Positions 42,356 through 51,631 of a stretch of DNA of 64,000 nucleotides are shown here, piece after piece. The notes beneath the pieces were generated by a model. That model was not told the origin of the DNA and did not search any database. It worked only from the letters and a program-made list of their open reading frames with translations. The stretch comes from Actinomycetaceae bacterium (lineage in GTDB: Bacteria; Actinomycetota; Actinomycetes; Actinomycetales; Actinomycetaceae): assembly GCA_030532515.1 (NCBI GenBank), contig JAUNKY010000002.1, positions 1-64,000 on the forward strand, written 5' to 3'. Positions within the stretch are counted from its first letter, which is position 1; each line of letters opens with the position of its first letter. The position numbers and the translations under genes are program-made.

Positions 42356-42757
42356 ATGGCAGTATTAGTTAGCTTCCACGGCAACGAAGAATCTGTAATG
42401 GCCTTAAAAGTAGGGTTGCGCTGCTGCGAGTTAGCCGGAGTGTCGTTAGAAGTTTTAGTTGCTGCTCGCAAAGATTTCGCTGACCCTAAAACAGAGTCAG
42501 ACGCGCTGGAAGTACTTTGGAATGAACTGGAACACGTCAAAGTGCCGTTTCGGGTTTCAAATGCGCCGGTGGGAGTATCAGTAGCGGAATCTGTTTTAGA
42601 CTACGCCAAAGAAAATGAAATTAAGCTGATCGTGCTGGGGCTACGCCAAGGTGGGTCGCGAGTGGCGGACCTGGGTGTAAACGCTTCGCGAATCATGTTA
42701 GATGCACCCTGTCCAGTTTTGACCACCACTCAGTATGGTTTGCCAGAATTTCTGTAA
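42356..42757 (+). CDS. Universal stress protein (UspA family)
   Basis: 133 residues with the single-domain Usp layout: VLVSFHGNEES at the start, a central segment ending in VSVAESVLDYAKEN, then LIVLGLRQ and the C-terminal strand APCPVLTT. The ATP-binding G-x2-G-x9-G-S/T pattern is not well kept (GLRQGGSRVADLG), so it may belong to the non-ATP-binding group. Stands alone before sigA. Confidence 0.82.
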   Translation: MAVLVSFHGNEESVMALKVGLRCCELAGVSLEVLVAARKDFADPKTESDALEVLWNELEHVKVPFRVSNAPVGVSVAESVLDYAKENEIKLIVLGLRQGGSRVADLGVNASRIMLDAPCPVLTTTQYGLPEFL

Positions 42758-42821
42758 ACTAAGCTAAAAAGCAATACAAACTTTAAAACTGGCAAAAATT
42801 AGGGACATAGCGTACCGTTAA

Positions 42822-42851
42822 TTGGGTATAAATTGCAATACCAATTATAAT
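42822..42851 (+). promoter_or_regulatory. Candidate sigA promoter with inverted repeat
   Basis: TTGGGT (42822-42827), 18-base spacer, TATAAT (42846-42851). The spacer carries an inverted repeat (AATTGGGTAT with ATACCAATT, about 42820-42846). The start of transcription would be near 42858, giving a leader of about 32 bases with AAGGGG before GTG 42890. Confidence 0.5.
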
Positions 42852-42889
42852 TGTCTCTGTTGGTGCGAAAAACTAAGAAGGGGATCTTT

Positions 42890-44410
42890 GTGACTACGTC
42901 AAAGACCACTAAGAAGTCTGAAAAGGTTTCCGAGCCTGGGGAAGTAGAAGCTACTCCAGCGAAGGCTGAGGCTAAGAAACCAGCTGCCAAGAAGAAGCCG
43001 GCAACTAAGAAGGCAAAGGCAGCTGAAGCAGAAGCAGCAGAAACCGCAGACGGTCCTGCAGAGGAAACCCCCAAAAAGAAAACTGCAGCTAAGAAAACCA
43101 CCGCTAAGAAGCCGGCAACTAAGAAAGCAGCTGCCGCTGAAGGTGAAGAAGCAGTTGAAAAGCCAAAGCGTGGGGGACGCAAGAAGAAGGCTGAAGAACC
43201 TGTCGTTGAAGCTACCGAAACTGAACTGCCAGAAGCGGATGAAGAAGACGTAGAAGCCGACGCAGAGTTGGAAGAACCCGACCACTTTGGCGACGAAGAC
43301 GAAGACTTAGACCTGGATCTGGACGTTGACGGGGAAGACCTGGACGAAGATCTGGAAGATAGTGAAGATGAAGACGGTGAAGGCCGGCGCGGTAAGACTG
43401 ACATTGAAGAACACAGCGCCGTTGTAAAAACCGGTGGCTTCATTGTTTCTGATCTTGACGACACTGACGAACCAGTACAGAAGGTAACTGTCGCCGGGGC
43501 CACTACCGACCCAGTGAAAGACTACCTGAAGCAAATCGGTAAGGTTTCCTTGCTGACCGCAGCTGATGAAGTTGACTTGGCTCGTCGCATTGAAGCCGGC
43601 TTATACGCAGAACACAAGATTAAGACTGAGGGCGATGAATTGCCTTCGAAGCTACGCCGTGAACTGCAAGTACTGGTACAGGATGGGCAACTTTCTAAGA
43701 ACCACCTGCTGGAAGCTAACTTGCGTCTGGTAGTTTCTTTGGCAAAACGCTACACCGGCCGTGGCATGCTGTTCCTGGATCTGATTCAGGAAGGTAACTT
43801 GGGTCTAATCCGCGCCGTTGAGAAGTTTGACTACACGAAGGGCTATAAGTTCTCTACCTACGCGACTTGGTGGATTCGTCAGGCAATTACCCGCGCGATG
43901 GCAGACCAGGCTCGTACCATCCGTATTCCGGTACACATGGTGGAAGTTATCAACAAGCTGGCTCGCGTACAGCGCCAGATGCTGCAGGACCTGGGCCGCG
44001 AACCCACCCCTGAAGAACTGGCTAAAGAACTGGACATGACCCCTGAAAAGGTCGTGGAAGTTCAAAAGTACGGTCGCGAACCAATTTCATTGCACACCCC
44101 ACTGGGTGAAGACGGCGACTCTGAATTCGGTGACCTGATCGAAGACTCAGAAGCAATCGTGCCAACTGACGCGGTCTCTTTTACCCTGTTACAAGAACAG
44201 CTGCACAAGGTGCTGGATACCCTCTCTGAACGTGAAGCAGGCGTTGTTTCGATGCGTTTCGGTTTGGGAGACGGTCAGCCAAAGACTTTGGATGAAATCG
44301 GTAAGGTTTATGGGGTTACTCGTGAACGTATCCGCCAGATTGAATCTAAGACTATGTCCAAGCTACGCCACCCATCGCGTTCGCAGGTACTGCGCGACTA
44401 CTTAGATTAA
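42890..44410 (+). CDS. sigA: Primary sigma factor RpoD/SigA
   Basis: Housekeeping sigma-70 of about 506 residues. The start GTG 42890 is preceded by AAGGGG; an in-frame TTG at 42851 overlaps the -10. The N-terminal 200 residues are a Lys/Ala-rich stretch followed by a strongly acidic one, as in HrdB. Region 1.2 starts near 205 ([18 protein letters not shown]), region 2 near 270-345 ([30 protein letters not shown]), region 3 near 355-430, and region 4 at the end ([18 protein letters not shown]). Followed by a strong terminator. It directs most transcription in the cell. Confidence 0.97.
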   Translation: MTTSKTTKKSEKVSEPGEVEATPAKAEAKKPAAKKKPATKKAKAAEAEAAETADGPAEETPKKKTAAKKTTAKKPATKKAAAAEGEEAVEKPKRGGRKKKAEEPVVEATETELPEADEEDVEADAELEEPDHFGDEDEDLDLDLDVDGEDLDEDLEDSEDEDGEGRRGKTDIEEHSAVVKTGGFIVSDLDDTDEPVQKVTVAGATTDPVKDYLKQIGKVSLLTAADEVDLARRIEAGLYAEHKIKTEGDELPSKLRRELQVLVQDGQLSKNHLLEANLRLVVSLAKRYTGRGMLFLDLIQEGNLGLIRAVEKFDYTKGYKFSTYATWWIRQAITRAMADQARTIRIPVHMVEVINKLARVQRQMLQDLGREPTPEELAKELDMTPEKVVEVQKYGREPISLHTPLGEDGDSEFGDLIEDSEAIVPTDAVSFTLLQEQLHKVLDTLSEREAGVVSMRFGLGDGQPKTLDEIGKVYGVTRERIRQIESKTMSKLRHPSRSQVLRDYLD

Positions 44411-44421
44411 GAGCCTGTATC

Positions 44422-44458
44422 TAGTTTGAGCCACCTGGAATCCAGGTGGCTCAAACTA
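44422..44458 (+). terminator. sigA terminator
   Basis: An 18-bp perfect stem: 44422-44439 (TAGTTTGAGCCACC...) with 44441-44458 around one base, 11 bases past the stop codon. Confidence 0.9.
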
Positions 44459-44486
44459 TTGTTACGCAGTGCACACAAAGCTTCTA

Positions 44487-44523
44487 TTTAAAAGAGCCAC
44501 GTCTAAGACGTGGCTCTTTTAAA
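44487..44523 (-). terminator. Terminator of the DUF7455 gene
   Basis: AAAAGAGCCACGTCT (44490-44504) pairs with AGACGTGGCTCTTTT (44506-44520), with A and T runs on both sides, so it can act in either direction. It lies 24 bases after the minus-strand stop. Confidence 0.85.
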
Positions 44524-44546
44524 TGCTTCCATTAAGCGAAGTGAAA

Positions 44547-44744
44547 CTATGCTTGCAACAAATGCGTGTAATCGTTCACCTTCACCGCAGTTTGAGAATA
44601 AGAGTGCTGGAACTTTCGCGCGTGGTGACCGCAGAACAGTAGCTTTCCAGACTGCATGATAACTTCCACAAACGCCTGTGCTCCACACAGGTCACAACGG
44701 TCAGAAACCTTCAAACCAACTTCTTCAACACGTTCTTCATTCAT
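44547..44744 (-). CDS. DUF7455 zinc-ribbon-like protein
   Basis: Small protein of 65 residues from MNEERVEEV. DRCDLCGAQAF and FCGHH (two CxxC/CxxH-type pairs) suggest bound zinc, followed by the RKFQHSYSQTAVKV tail. Such DUF7455 proteins are conserved between sigA and the parE or sigB region in actinobacteria (for example Rv2708c). The longer frame to 44873 has no family sequence. Function unknown. Confidence 0.85.
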   Translation of the reverse strand: MNEERVEEVGLKVSDRCDLCGAQAFVEVIMQSGKLLFCGHHARKFQHSYSQTAVKVNDYTHLLQA

Positions 44745-44886
44745 ACCTCTATCATCCCTTACCTGACTGACAGAATAATGGTTGAAAGGCTGACTTTCGC
44801 TACTGGCATAATCTGGCGCCCTCGACATGACACTCGAAAATCCCCTTGATACGGGGAAAAACCACAATACCAAGTAAAATAGTAGG

Positions 44887-47001
44887 GTGAGTGAAACCGT
44901 AAAAACTGATGCAAGTCAAAGCTATACCGCCCGCCACCTAACCGTATTGGAAGGTTTGGAAGCGGTTCGTAAACGTCCCGGCATGTATATTGGCTCTACC
45001 GACCACCGGGGGCTGATGCACTGTCTTTGGGAAATCATCGACAACGCCGTTGACGAAGCATTAGAAGGACACTGCAATCACATCGTGGTTACGCTCCACA
45101 ATGACAACTCCGCTTCCGTTGCCGACAACGGCCGCGGTATCCCCGTGGACGAAGTTAAAGGCCTGAACCTTTCCGGTGTGGAAGTCGTCTTCACGAAACT
45201 GCACGCCGGCGGTAAGTTCGGAGCCGGCTCTTACGGATCTTCCGGCGGTCTGCACGGGGTGGGGGCATCGGTAGTTAACGCCCTCTCAGCGCGTTTAGAC
45301 GTGCAGGTTGATCGCAGTGGGAAAACCTACCAAATGTGTTTCCGCCGCGGCGAACCCGGTACTTTTGACGACCAAAAACAGCGGACACCAAACTCTCCTT
45401 TCACTCCTTTCGTAGAAAAGTCGGAACTGGAAGTAGTCGGCAAAGTTAAACGCGGCGTGACCGGTACACGCGTGCGTTTTTGGGCGGATTTCCAAATTTT
45501 CCCGGCCTCTGAAGCATTCCGCTGGCAAGAACTGGTTGAACGCGCGCGACAAACCGCTTTCTTGGTTCCCGGCTTAACCCTCACGGTCCGCGATGAACGC
45601 GGGGACGAACTGGTAGAGGAAGTGCTGCGTTTTGACGGTGGGGTAGTGGACTTCGTTGACTTCTTAGCACAAGACGGTCCCGTCACCGATACTCTGCACA
45701 TTCAAGGGCAGGGAACTTTCACAGAAACTGTGCCGATTGTTGACGGCGGAGAACGCCGCATGGCAGAACTCGAACGCAACTGCGATGTTGATATTGCCAT
45801 GCGTTGGGGCGTTGGCTATGACACCATTGACCGCTCATTCGTAAATATCGTGGCAACCCCAAAGGGCGGCACCCACGTGCAGGGCTTTGAACAGGCACTG
45901 GTGAAAGTGATTCGCGCGCACGTTGAAAAGAACTCGCGCAAACTCAAAGTAGGGGCTAAAGATGGGCGCATTGAAAAAGAAGACATCTTAGCCGGTTTAA
46001 CCTACGTAGTTACCGTACGTTTCCCCGAACCCCAGTTTGAAGGGCAGACTAAGGAAATCCTAGGCACCCCGCAGGTACGCCAAGTAGTTAACAAAGTTGT
46101 CACGGATTTCTTCAAAGAACGCTTCGGCTCATCAAAACGCGATATCAAGCAAACTAATGACGCGCTGCTGGAAAAGATCGTTGGAGAAATGAAAGCCCGC
46201 GTTTCTGCGCGCATCCACAAAGAGATCTCTAGGCGTAAAAATGCTTTGGAAACCTCTTCTTTACCCGCGAAACTGGCTGACTGCCGTTCAAATGACGTTG
46301 AGAAATCAGAACTTTTCATCGTCGAAGGTGACTCGGCGTTGGGCACTGCAAAATTCGCACGTTCATCTGAATACCAGGCGCTTTTCCCCATCCGCGGGAA
46401 GATTTTAAACGTGCAAAAGAAGTCCACTGCCGACATGTTGGCTAACGCGGAATGTGCGGCGATTATCCAGGTAATCGGGGCGGGCTCGGGACGTACTTTC
46501 GACCTTGAGCAGGCTCGTTACGGCAAGATTGTGCTGATGACAGATGCGGACGTTGACGGCGCGCACATTCGGACTTTGCTGCTGACGCTTTTCTTCCGGT
46601 ACATGCGCCCGCTTGTGGAAGCTGGCCGCGTTTACGCTGCCGTTCCGCCGCTACACCGCATTGAAGTTCCTAAGCAGGGAAAGAAACCGAAGGAACTGAT
46701 TTACACCTATTCTGAGGAAGAACTGCACCAAAAGCTGGCGCTACTAAGGCGCCAGGGACGCACTTATAAAGAACCGATCCAGCGTTATAAGGGTCTGGGT
46801 GAAATGGATGCCGATCAGCTGGCAGAAACCACCATGGATCCGGCGCACCGCACTTTGCGACGTATCACGCTAGCGGATGAAGCCGCGCTTAAGGAAGCTG
46901 AAGAAACCTTTGAGCTGCTGATGGGCTCTGAAGTTGAACCACGCAAAGAGTTCATTGTGGCGGGTGCTTCTGAACTGGACCGCTCTCAGATTGATGCTTA
47001 A
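44887..47001 (+). CDS. parE: DNA topoisomerase IV subunit B (ParE)
   Basis: ATPase subunit of a type II topoisomerase, 704 residues. Motifs: RKRPGMYIGST (about 31), DNGRGIPVD, GGLHGVGASVVNALS in the ATP domain; EGDSALGTAKFARSS and MTDADVDGAHIRTLLL in the Toprim domain. It pairs with the ParC-type gene at 49131-51566. GyrB is the main alternative, but actinobacterial gyrB normally lies beside dnaA/recF and gyrA, not here. TAAAAT lies 6 bases before GTG 44887, without a ribosome site, so leaderless transcription is likely. Confidence 0.92.
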   Translation: MSETVKTDASQSYTARHLTVLEGLEAVRKRPGMYIGSTDHRGLMHCLWEIIDNAVDEALEGHCNHIVVTLHNDNSASVADNGRGIPVDEVKGLNLSGVEVVFTKLHAGGKFGAGSYGSSGGLHGVGASVVNALSARLDVQVDRSGKTYQMCFRRGEPGTFDDQKQRTPNSPFTPFVEKSELEVVGKVKRGVTGTRVRFWADFQIFPASEAFRWQELVERARQTAFLVPGLTLTVRDERGDELVEEVLRFDGGVVDFVDFLAQDGPVTDTLHIQGQGTFTETVPIVDGGERRMAELERNCDVDIAMRWGVGYDTIDRSFVNIVATPKGGTHVQGFEQALVKVIRAHVEKNSRKLKVGAKDGRIEKEDILAGLTYVVTVRFPEPQFEGQTKEILGTPQVRQVVNKVVTDFFKERFGSSKRDIKQTNDALLEKIVGEMKARVSARIHKEISRRKNALETSSLPAKLADCRSNDVEKSELFIVEGDSALGTAKFARSSEYQALFPIRGKILNVQKKSTADMLANAECAAIIQVIGAGSGRTFDLEQARYGKIVLMTDADVDGAHIRTLLLTLFFRYMRPLVEAGRVYAAVPPLHRIEVPKQGKKPKELIYTYSEEELHQKLALLRRQGRTYKEPIQRYKGLGEMDADQLAETTMDPAHRTLRRITLADEAALKEAEETFELLMGSEVEPRKEFIVAGASELDRSQIDA

Positions 47002-47031
47002 ACGGGTTGAACCCCACTTTTGAGGAAAAGT

Positions 47032-48063
47032 ATGACTACCGAAAATATTGTTGATAGACTGCGCCCTGAACCACAGGTAGCTTTGCCGAAAAATCACTTG
47101 GGGCTTACTTGGAAGCGCTTAGAACCCAGCGATTTAGCAGAAGTCGCCGCTTTGATTCGGGTTTGTGGGGCTTTTGATGAGTCGCTACACAGCGTGAATG
47201 ACCAGCGCCTGGCAACTTTTGCTGAGTTCAACTTAGGAGTTATTCCTGCTGAAGCCATTGTGGGGCGCGATGGGGCAGGGCAACTACAGGCTTTCGCAGC
47301 TGTTGAAATTCAGATTCCAGATCCCCACTTGGCACGCGCCGAAGTGATGGCATTTATTTCTCCTGATTTCCGAGGGCGGGGCATTGGCCGCGCCGTGTTG
47401 AAATGGCAAGAGGCCAGAGCCCGACAGCTCTTTGTAGAGACGCTGGGCGTCGACTCAACTTTAGAAGTCCGTTTGGCGAACCTAGTTGATGCCCATATGG
47501 CGGATCGCCGTCGGCTTTATACGGCAGCTGGTTTTAGACCGGTCCGCACCTTTGACGTGATGTATCACCAGTACGAGCAGGCTAAGGTAGCGGTTAGCCA
47601 GCCCCGGAACGGTTACCAGATTAAACCTTGGACGGTTGTTTCTGAAGCTACGCTGCAGCGCCTCCACGATGAAGCTTTCCTTGACCACTGGGGCACCCTA
47701 GAAGAAGCTCGTTCTTGGTGGAGCCTCTCACGGCCCGCGTTGGATCCGCGCTGGTCTTTTGCCGCCTTTTCACCTGAGGGTGAGTTAGCTGGCTACGTGA
47801 TGGTTTGCCGTCACCCGGCTCGCTGGCTGCAGGCCAAACGTAGTGAGGCGTATATTGAGCTGTTGGGCGTTTCTCCGCAAGCACGCGCCCACGGTTTAGG
47901 TAAAGCCCTTTTAACGCATGCAATGGCAGCGGTACAATCCGCTGGAATCAGCGCCATTGGTTTAGACGTGGATAAGGATAATCCGCATGGGGCTCGCGAG
48001 TTCTATCAGCGGATGGGCTTTACTTCAGTTGGTGAGCAAATCTATTTCGCGTTGGATCTGTAG
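47032..48063 (+). CDS. Two-domain GNAT acetyltransferase
   Basis: About 343 residues with two GNAT domains. The N-domain has SPDFRGRGIGRAVLKWQ (about 112-128) and the C-domain has VSPQARAHGLGKALLTH (about 278-294), both acetyl-CoA loops of the R/QxxGxG/A form. Two-domain GNATs include mycothiol synthase, but this one is in a different context and has no clear substrate. ATG 47032 follows GAGGAAAAGT. It is 30 bases after parE and could share its transcript. FRGRGIG is encoded by a CGAGGGCG motif copy. Confidence 0.85.
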   Translation: MTTENIVDRLRPEPQVALPKNHLGLTWKRLEPSDLAEVAALIRVCGAFDESLHSVNDQRLATFAEFNLGVIPAEAIVGRDGAGQLQAFAAVEIQIPDPHLARAEVMAFISPDFRGRGIGRAVLKWQEARARQLFVETLGVDSTLEVRLANLVDAHMADRRRLYTAAGFRPVRTFDVMYHQYEQAKVAVSQPRNGYQIKPWTVVSEATLQRLHDEAFLDHWGTLEEARSWWSLSRPALDPRWSFAAFSPEGELAGYVMVCRHPARWLQAKRSEAYIELLGVSPQARAHGLGKALLTHAMAAVQSAGISAIGLDVDKDNPHGAREFYQRMGFTSVGEQIYFALDL

Positions 48064-48136
48064 GTCCTTGCGTTGGGCGTTAGCTGTCATGCCCGGTAAA
48101 ATAGAGAGCTGAAGGTTACGTCTACTAAGAGGTTAA

Positions 48137-49102
48137 ATGCAACTGATTCCTGAAGCAGGCTTAGACTGGCGCGAGCTCACCAGCGCGCATAGCGCCCAGT
48201 TTCAAGCTTTAATCCACCGAATTGAGAATGCGGATGAGCTTCCGTACCGCACTTCTGAAGCAGAAATTCATGAACTCTTTGCTGAGAATGCGCAGATGAT
48301 CTGTATCGGTGGTTGGAAGGACCAAACGCTAAAGGCATACGCTTTTGTACGCGTTCGCGAAACTAACCTCAATCATGCCATGTGCCAAGGGGGAGTAGAT
48401 CCTGACTACCGTGGCAAAGGCATTGGGGGAACTTTAGTCGCTTGGCTAACTGAACGCGCCCGCAGGCTACTGGAAGCACAGTGTAATCTTGCGGAACCAT
48501 GTTTCATTGAGTTTTATGTTGAGATGGGAAACCAAGAGCTGGAGAATCATTTAACCAGCTTAGGATACGCGTGGACACGTTCTTTCTATGACCTGCGCGC
48601 CGATTTAGCCAGCCCCTTACCCCGCGTAGACCTGACTTCTCTTTATAAAGTGGTACCTTGGGAAACTCAGGCGGAAGAAGCTATTTTAGAAGTTGAAAAC
48701 CGGGTTTCTTACGAGCAGCGGCAGCGGAGCCCACAAAATATGGCTAACTGGTTAGCCGGGCGCAGCGATTTTCGTCCAGATTGGTCCTTTGTAGTTTTAG
48801 ACCAGCGTGCCGACCGCCCGGTTATCGCCGGTTTTCTAATGGCTTCCGCCTATGAGCAGGATTGGGAAGCGTTAGGCTGGGCAGAGGGAAATATTGACCA
48901 GATTGCCGTGTTGGAAGACTATCACGGGGAACCTTTAGCAGAAGCTTTGATTGCTTCTACCATGCAGGCCCAAGCTAAAGCGGGTATGGCACATACCGCC
49001 ACCAGCTTGTCTTCAACAAACGCTTCGGTGGCCTTAGGCATTTTCAAAACCCTAGGGTTTGAAACGGTTGCCACAGCGAAGCTGTTTACGCTGACGCTCT
49101 AA
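48137..49102 (+). CDS. Two-domain GNAT acetyltransferase, second copy
   Basis: 321 residues, same layout as the preceding gene. The N-domain acetyl-CoA loop is VDPDYRGKGIGGTLVAWL (about 94-111). The C-domain keeps the general fold (QIAVLEDYHGEPLAEALI) but its loop (HGEPLAEA) departs from the consensus, so it may not bind acetyl-CoA. Probably arose by duplication of the neighbour and diverged. AGAGG lies before the ATG. Lies between parE and parC. Confidence 0.82.
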   Translation: MQLIPEAGLDWRELTSAHSAQFQALIHRIENADELPYRTSEAEIHELFAENAQMICIGGWKDQTLKAYAFVRVRETNLNHAMCQGGVDPDYRGKGIGGTLVAWLTERARRLLEAQCNLAEPCFIEFYVEMGNQELENHLTSLGYAWTRSFYDLRADLASPLPRVDLTSLYKVVPWETQAEEAILEVENRVSYEQRQRSPQNMANWLAGRSDFRPDWSFVVLDQRADRPVIAGFLMASAYEQDWEALGWAEGNIDQIAVLEDYHGEPLAEALIASTMQAQAKAGMAHTATSLSSTNASVALGIFKTLGFETVATAKLFTLTL

Positions 49103-49130
49103 AACCACGCCGCATTTCGTGTTGAAATGC

Positions 49131-51566
49131 CTATACCAACGCGGCGATCTCGTGTGCTACCGCCTGCCCGGAACCATCGCGCCGCGGATCAACTTCCGGT
49201 AAGTCCATTGGCTCACCCGTAGGCGTTGAAGCAATGGCGGGACCGGCCGTGACCCGAGCCAGCACCAGTTCAGACTCAGACTTCAAGAAACGGTGACAGC
49301 GCACGCCCTGCGTAGCCCTACCTTTAACCGGATAAATATCCAGGTCGCTCACCTTCACACTGGACTGCATCACCCCAAAGAGTCCATCGCCGGCAGCTGC
49401 AACCGTCACCACCTGCGCCCGCACCTGCTCTTCACCAGCGGTGCTGGGGACGAAGTTTGCTTCCAACAAACGCGCGCCATCGGAAATCACCATGCCCACA
49501 ACGCCACCAGCTACGCGCCCCTGCGGGCGAATCTTACCCGCTAAAGTGCGCAACAGCTGCGCGTCGGAAGTAACCATCACGATTTCTGCATCATCAGGAC
49601 ACGGAGCTGCAAATAAAACCTGATCACCTTCAGCTAGCAGAATCGTCTCAAAAGAATCTGCCTTAGCGAACTCAGGGCGCATACGTTTAATCTGCCCCTG
49701 CGCCGTCACAAAACCACAGACTTCATCTTTATCAACGTTAATCAGACCCACCGGCTGTACTTCGCGTCCCAAAATCTGCGCAGCCGCGATTGCTCCGGCA
49801 AATGACGGATTCGAAGCTGAACGAGGAACTTCCGGTAAATCTACCACCTCTACGCGATGCAGCATACCAGTCGCATCGATTAAACCAACCTGTGAACGCG
49901 CCGTAGTAGAAACAGCCACCCGGTAGGTATCCCAAATCCCACGCGCTGAGGTCTTTTCAAGCGGTTCAGCTCCGTCAACGCGAATCAAACCGCCCTGCGA
50001 AGTCAACACCACCTGCACCGGCGCATCGGGGATTTCCAGCGGAACTGCAGCTGCTTTACCAGCAGTTTCCACCTGTTGCGGGTCGGTTGAAAGCAACACG
50101 GTTCGCCGCGGAGTAGCCAGTCGCTTAGAAACTTCCACCAGCTCATCGCGAACCACAGTGCGTAAAACCTGCTCGGAACCTAAAATTTCACGCAAACCCT
50201 CAATTTGTTCCAGCAGTTCGGCCTGTTCAGCTTCCAACTCGATTCGCGAAAACTTGGTAAGGCGACGCAACCGCAGAGAAAGAATGTGATCGGCTTGAAT
50301 ATCGGACAGATCAAAAACATCCATCAAACGCTGACGCGCCGAATCCACGTCATCCGAAGAACGAATAATGGCAATGACGTCGTCGATATCCAAAATCGCA
50401 ACCAGCAGGCCCTGCACCAGGTGCAGACGATCTAAAGCCTTCTGCAGACGGAATTTAGACCGGCGCGAAACTACCTGCAAACGGTGCGAAACATAGACTT
50501 CCAGCATCTGCTTTAAGCCCATTGTCATAGGGCGGCCCTCAACCAAAGCCACCGCGTTAATCGAGAAATTATCCTCTAACGGCGTGAACTTATACAGCTG
50601 CGCCATAACCGCCTGCGGATTAAAACCGTTCTTTACTTCCACCACTAACCGCACCCCATGGTGGCGGTCAGTTAAGTTAGAAACATTCGAAACGCCCTGT
50701 AACTTCTTAGAGTTAACAGCTTCTTTAATCTTTTCGATAACGCGTTCAGGACCAACCAGATAAGGAAGTTCCGTAATCACCAGGCCCTGCTTACGGGCAG
50801 AAATTCGCTCAACTACGATCTTCGCACGGGTTTTAAAAGCGCCGCGTCCAGTTTCGTAAGCTTGTTTAATCCCTTCTAAACCGACAATAATGCCGCCCTC
50901 GGGTAAATCTGGACCGGGCACAAAACGCATCAAATCCTCGGTAGTTGCCTGCGGATTATCAATCAAATGGCAGGTAGCCGCCACCACTTCACCCAAGTTA
51001 TGGGGGGCAATATTGGTCGCCATACCCACTGCAATACCCATCGCGCCGTTAACCAACAGCTGGGGAAAACCAGCGGGCAAAACATCCGGCTGCATATTGC
51101 GGTTATCGTAGTTGGGAACAAAATCAACAACGTCTTCATCCAAGTTGGCAACTAAGTCCATGGCCGCCGGCGCTAACCGAGCTTCCGTGTAACGCGCAGC
51201 AGCTGGACCATCGTCTAACGAACCGAAGTTACCGTGACCATCCACTAGCGGCAGTCGCAGGTTGAACGGCTGGGCTAAACGAACTAACGCATCGTAAATC
51301 GCTACATCCCCATGGGGGTGCAGTTTACCCATCACTTCACCGACAACGCTCTGGCTCTTCACATGCCCTTTTTCTGGGCGCAAACCCATCTGCGACATTT
51401 GATAGAGGATACGGCGCTGTACCGGCTTACAGCCATCGCGTGCATCCGGTAAAGCACGCGCATAAATAACCGAATACGCGTACTCTAAGAAAGAACCACG
51501 CATTTCATCAGAGACATCGATTTCAATGATGTTATCTGCCGCAGGTGTTGAAAGTGACGTTGACAT
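49131..51566 (-). CDS. parC: DNA topoisomerase IV subunit A (ParC)
   Basis: DNA-cleaving subunit of 811 residues. The catalytic tyrosine lies in AAARYTE (about 127), the quinolone-region motif in HPHGDVAIYDALVRLAQ (about 82-98). It has a coiled middle part and a C-terminal beta-pinwheel with no complete GyrA box (QRRGGKG absent by eye), which supports ParC over GyrA. GACAAT ends 7 bases before ATG, and there is no ribosome site. It decatenates sister chromosomes together with ParE. Confidence 0.92.
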   Translation of the reverse strand: MSTSLSTPAADNIIEIDVSDEMRGSFLEYAYSVIYARALPDARDGCKPVQRRILYQMSQMGLRPEKGHVKSQSVVGEVMGKLHPHGDVAIYDALVRLAQPFNLRLPLVDGHGNFGSLDDGPAAARYTEARLAPAAMDLVANLDEDVVDFVPNYDNRNMQPDVLPAGFPQLLVNGAMGIAVGMATNIAPHNLGEVVAATCHLIDNPQATTEDLMRFVPGPDLPEGGIIVGLEGIKQAYETGRGAFKTRAKIVVERISARKQGLVITELPYLVGPERVIEKIKEAVNSKKLQGVSNVSNLTDRHHGVRLVVEVKNGFNPQAVMAQLYKFTPLEDNFSINAVALVEGRPMTMGLKQMLEVYVSHRLQVVSRRSKFRLQKALDRLHLVQGLLVAILDIDDVIAIIRSSDDVDSARQRLMDVFDLSDIQADHILSLRLRRLTKFSRIELEAEQAELLEQIEGLREILGSEQVLRTVVRDELVEVSKRLATPRRTVLLSTDPQQVETAGKAAAVPLEIPDAPVQVVLTSQGGLIRVDGAEPLEKTSARGIWDTYRVAVSTTARSQVGLIDATGMLHRVEVVDLPEVPRSASNPSFAGAIAAAQILGREVQPVGLINVDKDEVCGFVTAQGQIKRMRPEFAKADSFETILLAEGDQVLFAAPCPDDAEIVMVTSDAQLLRTLAGKIRPQGRVAGGVVGMVISDGARLLEANFVPSTAGEEQVRAQVVTVAAAGDGLFGVMQSSVKVSDLDIYPVKGRATQGVRCHRFLKSESELVLARVTAGPAIASTPTGEPMDLPEVDPRRDGSGQAVAHEIAALV

Positions 51567-51631
51567 AGCTACAATTGTCCCAAAATACCTGTAATCTCAA
51601 TGACTTCACACGCCGAGGGAGAAGAAAACCG

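Noticed and set aside
42799..43503. Ser-rich 234-codon minus-strand frame
   Set aside because: Shadow of the Lys/Ala/Glu-rich N-terminus of SigA.
44887..51566. GyrB/GyrA instead of ParE/ParC
   Set aside because: The two genes are separated by GNAT genes near sigA, not by dnaA-recF, and the A subunit lacks a visible GyrA box. A tree would settle it; the call is kept as topoisomerase IV.
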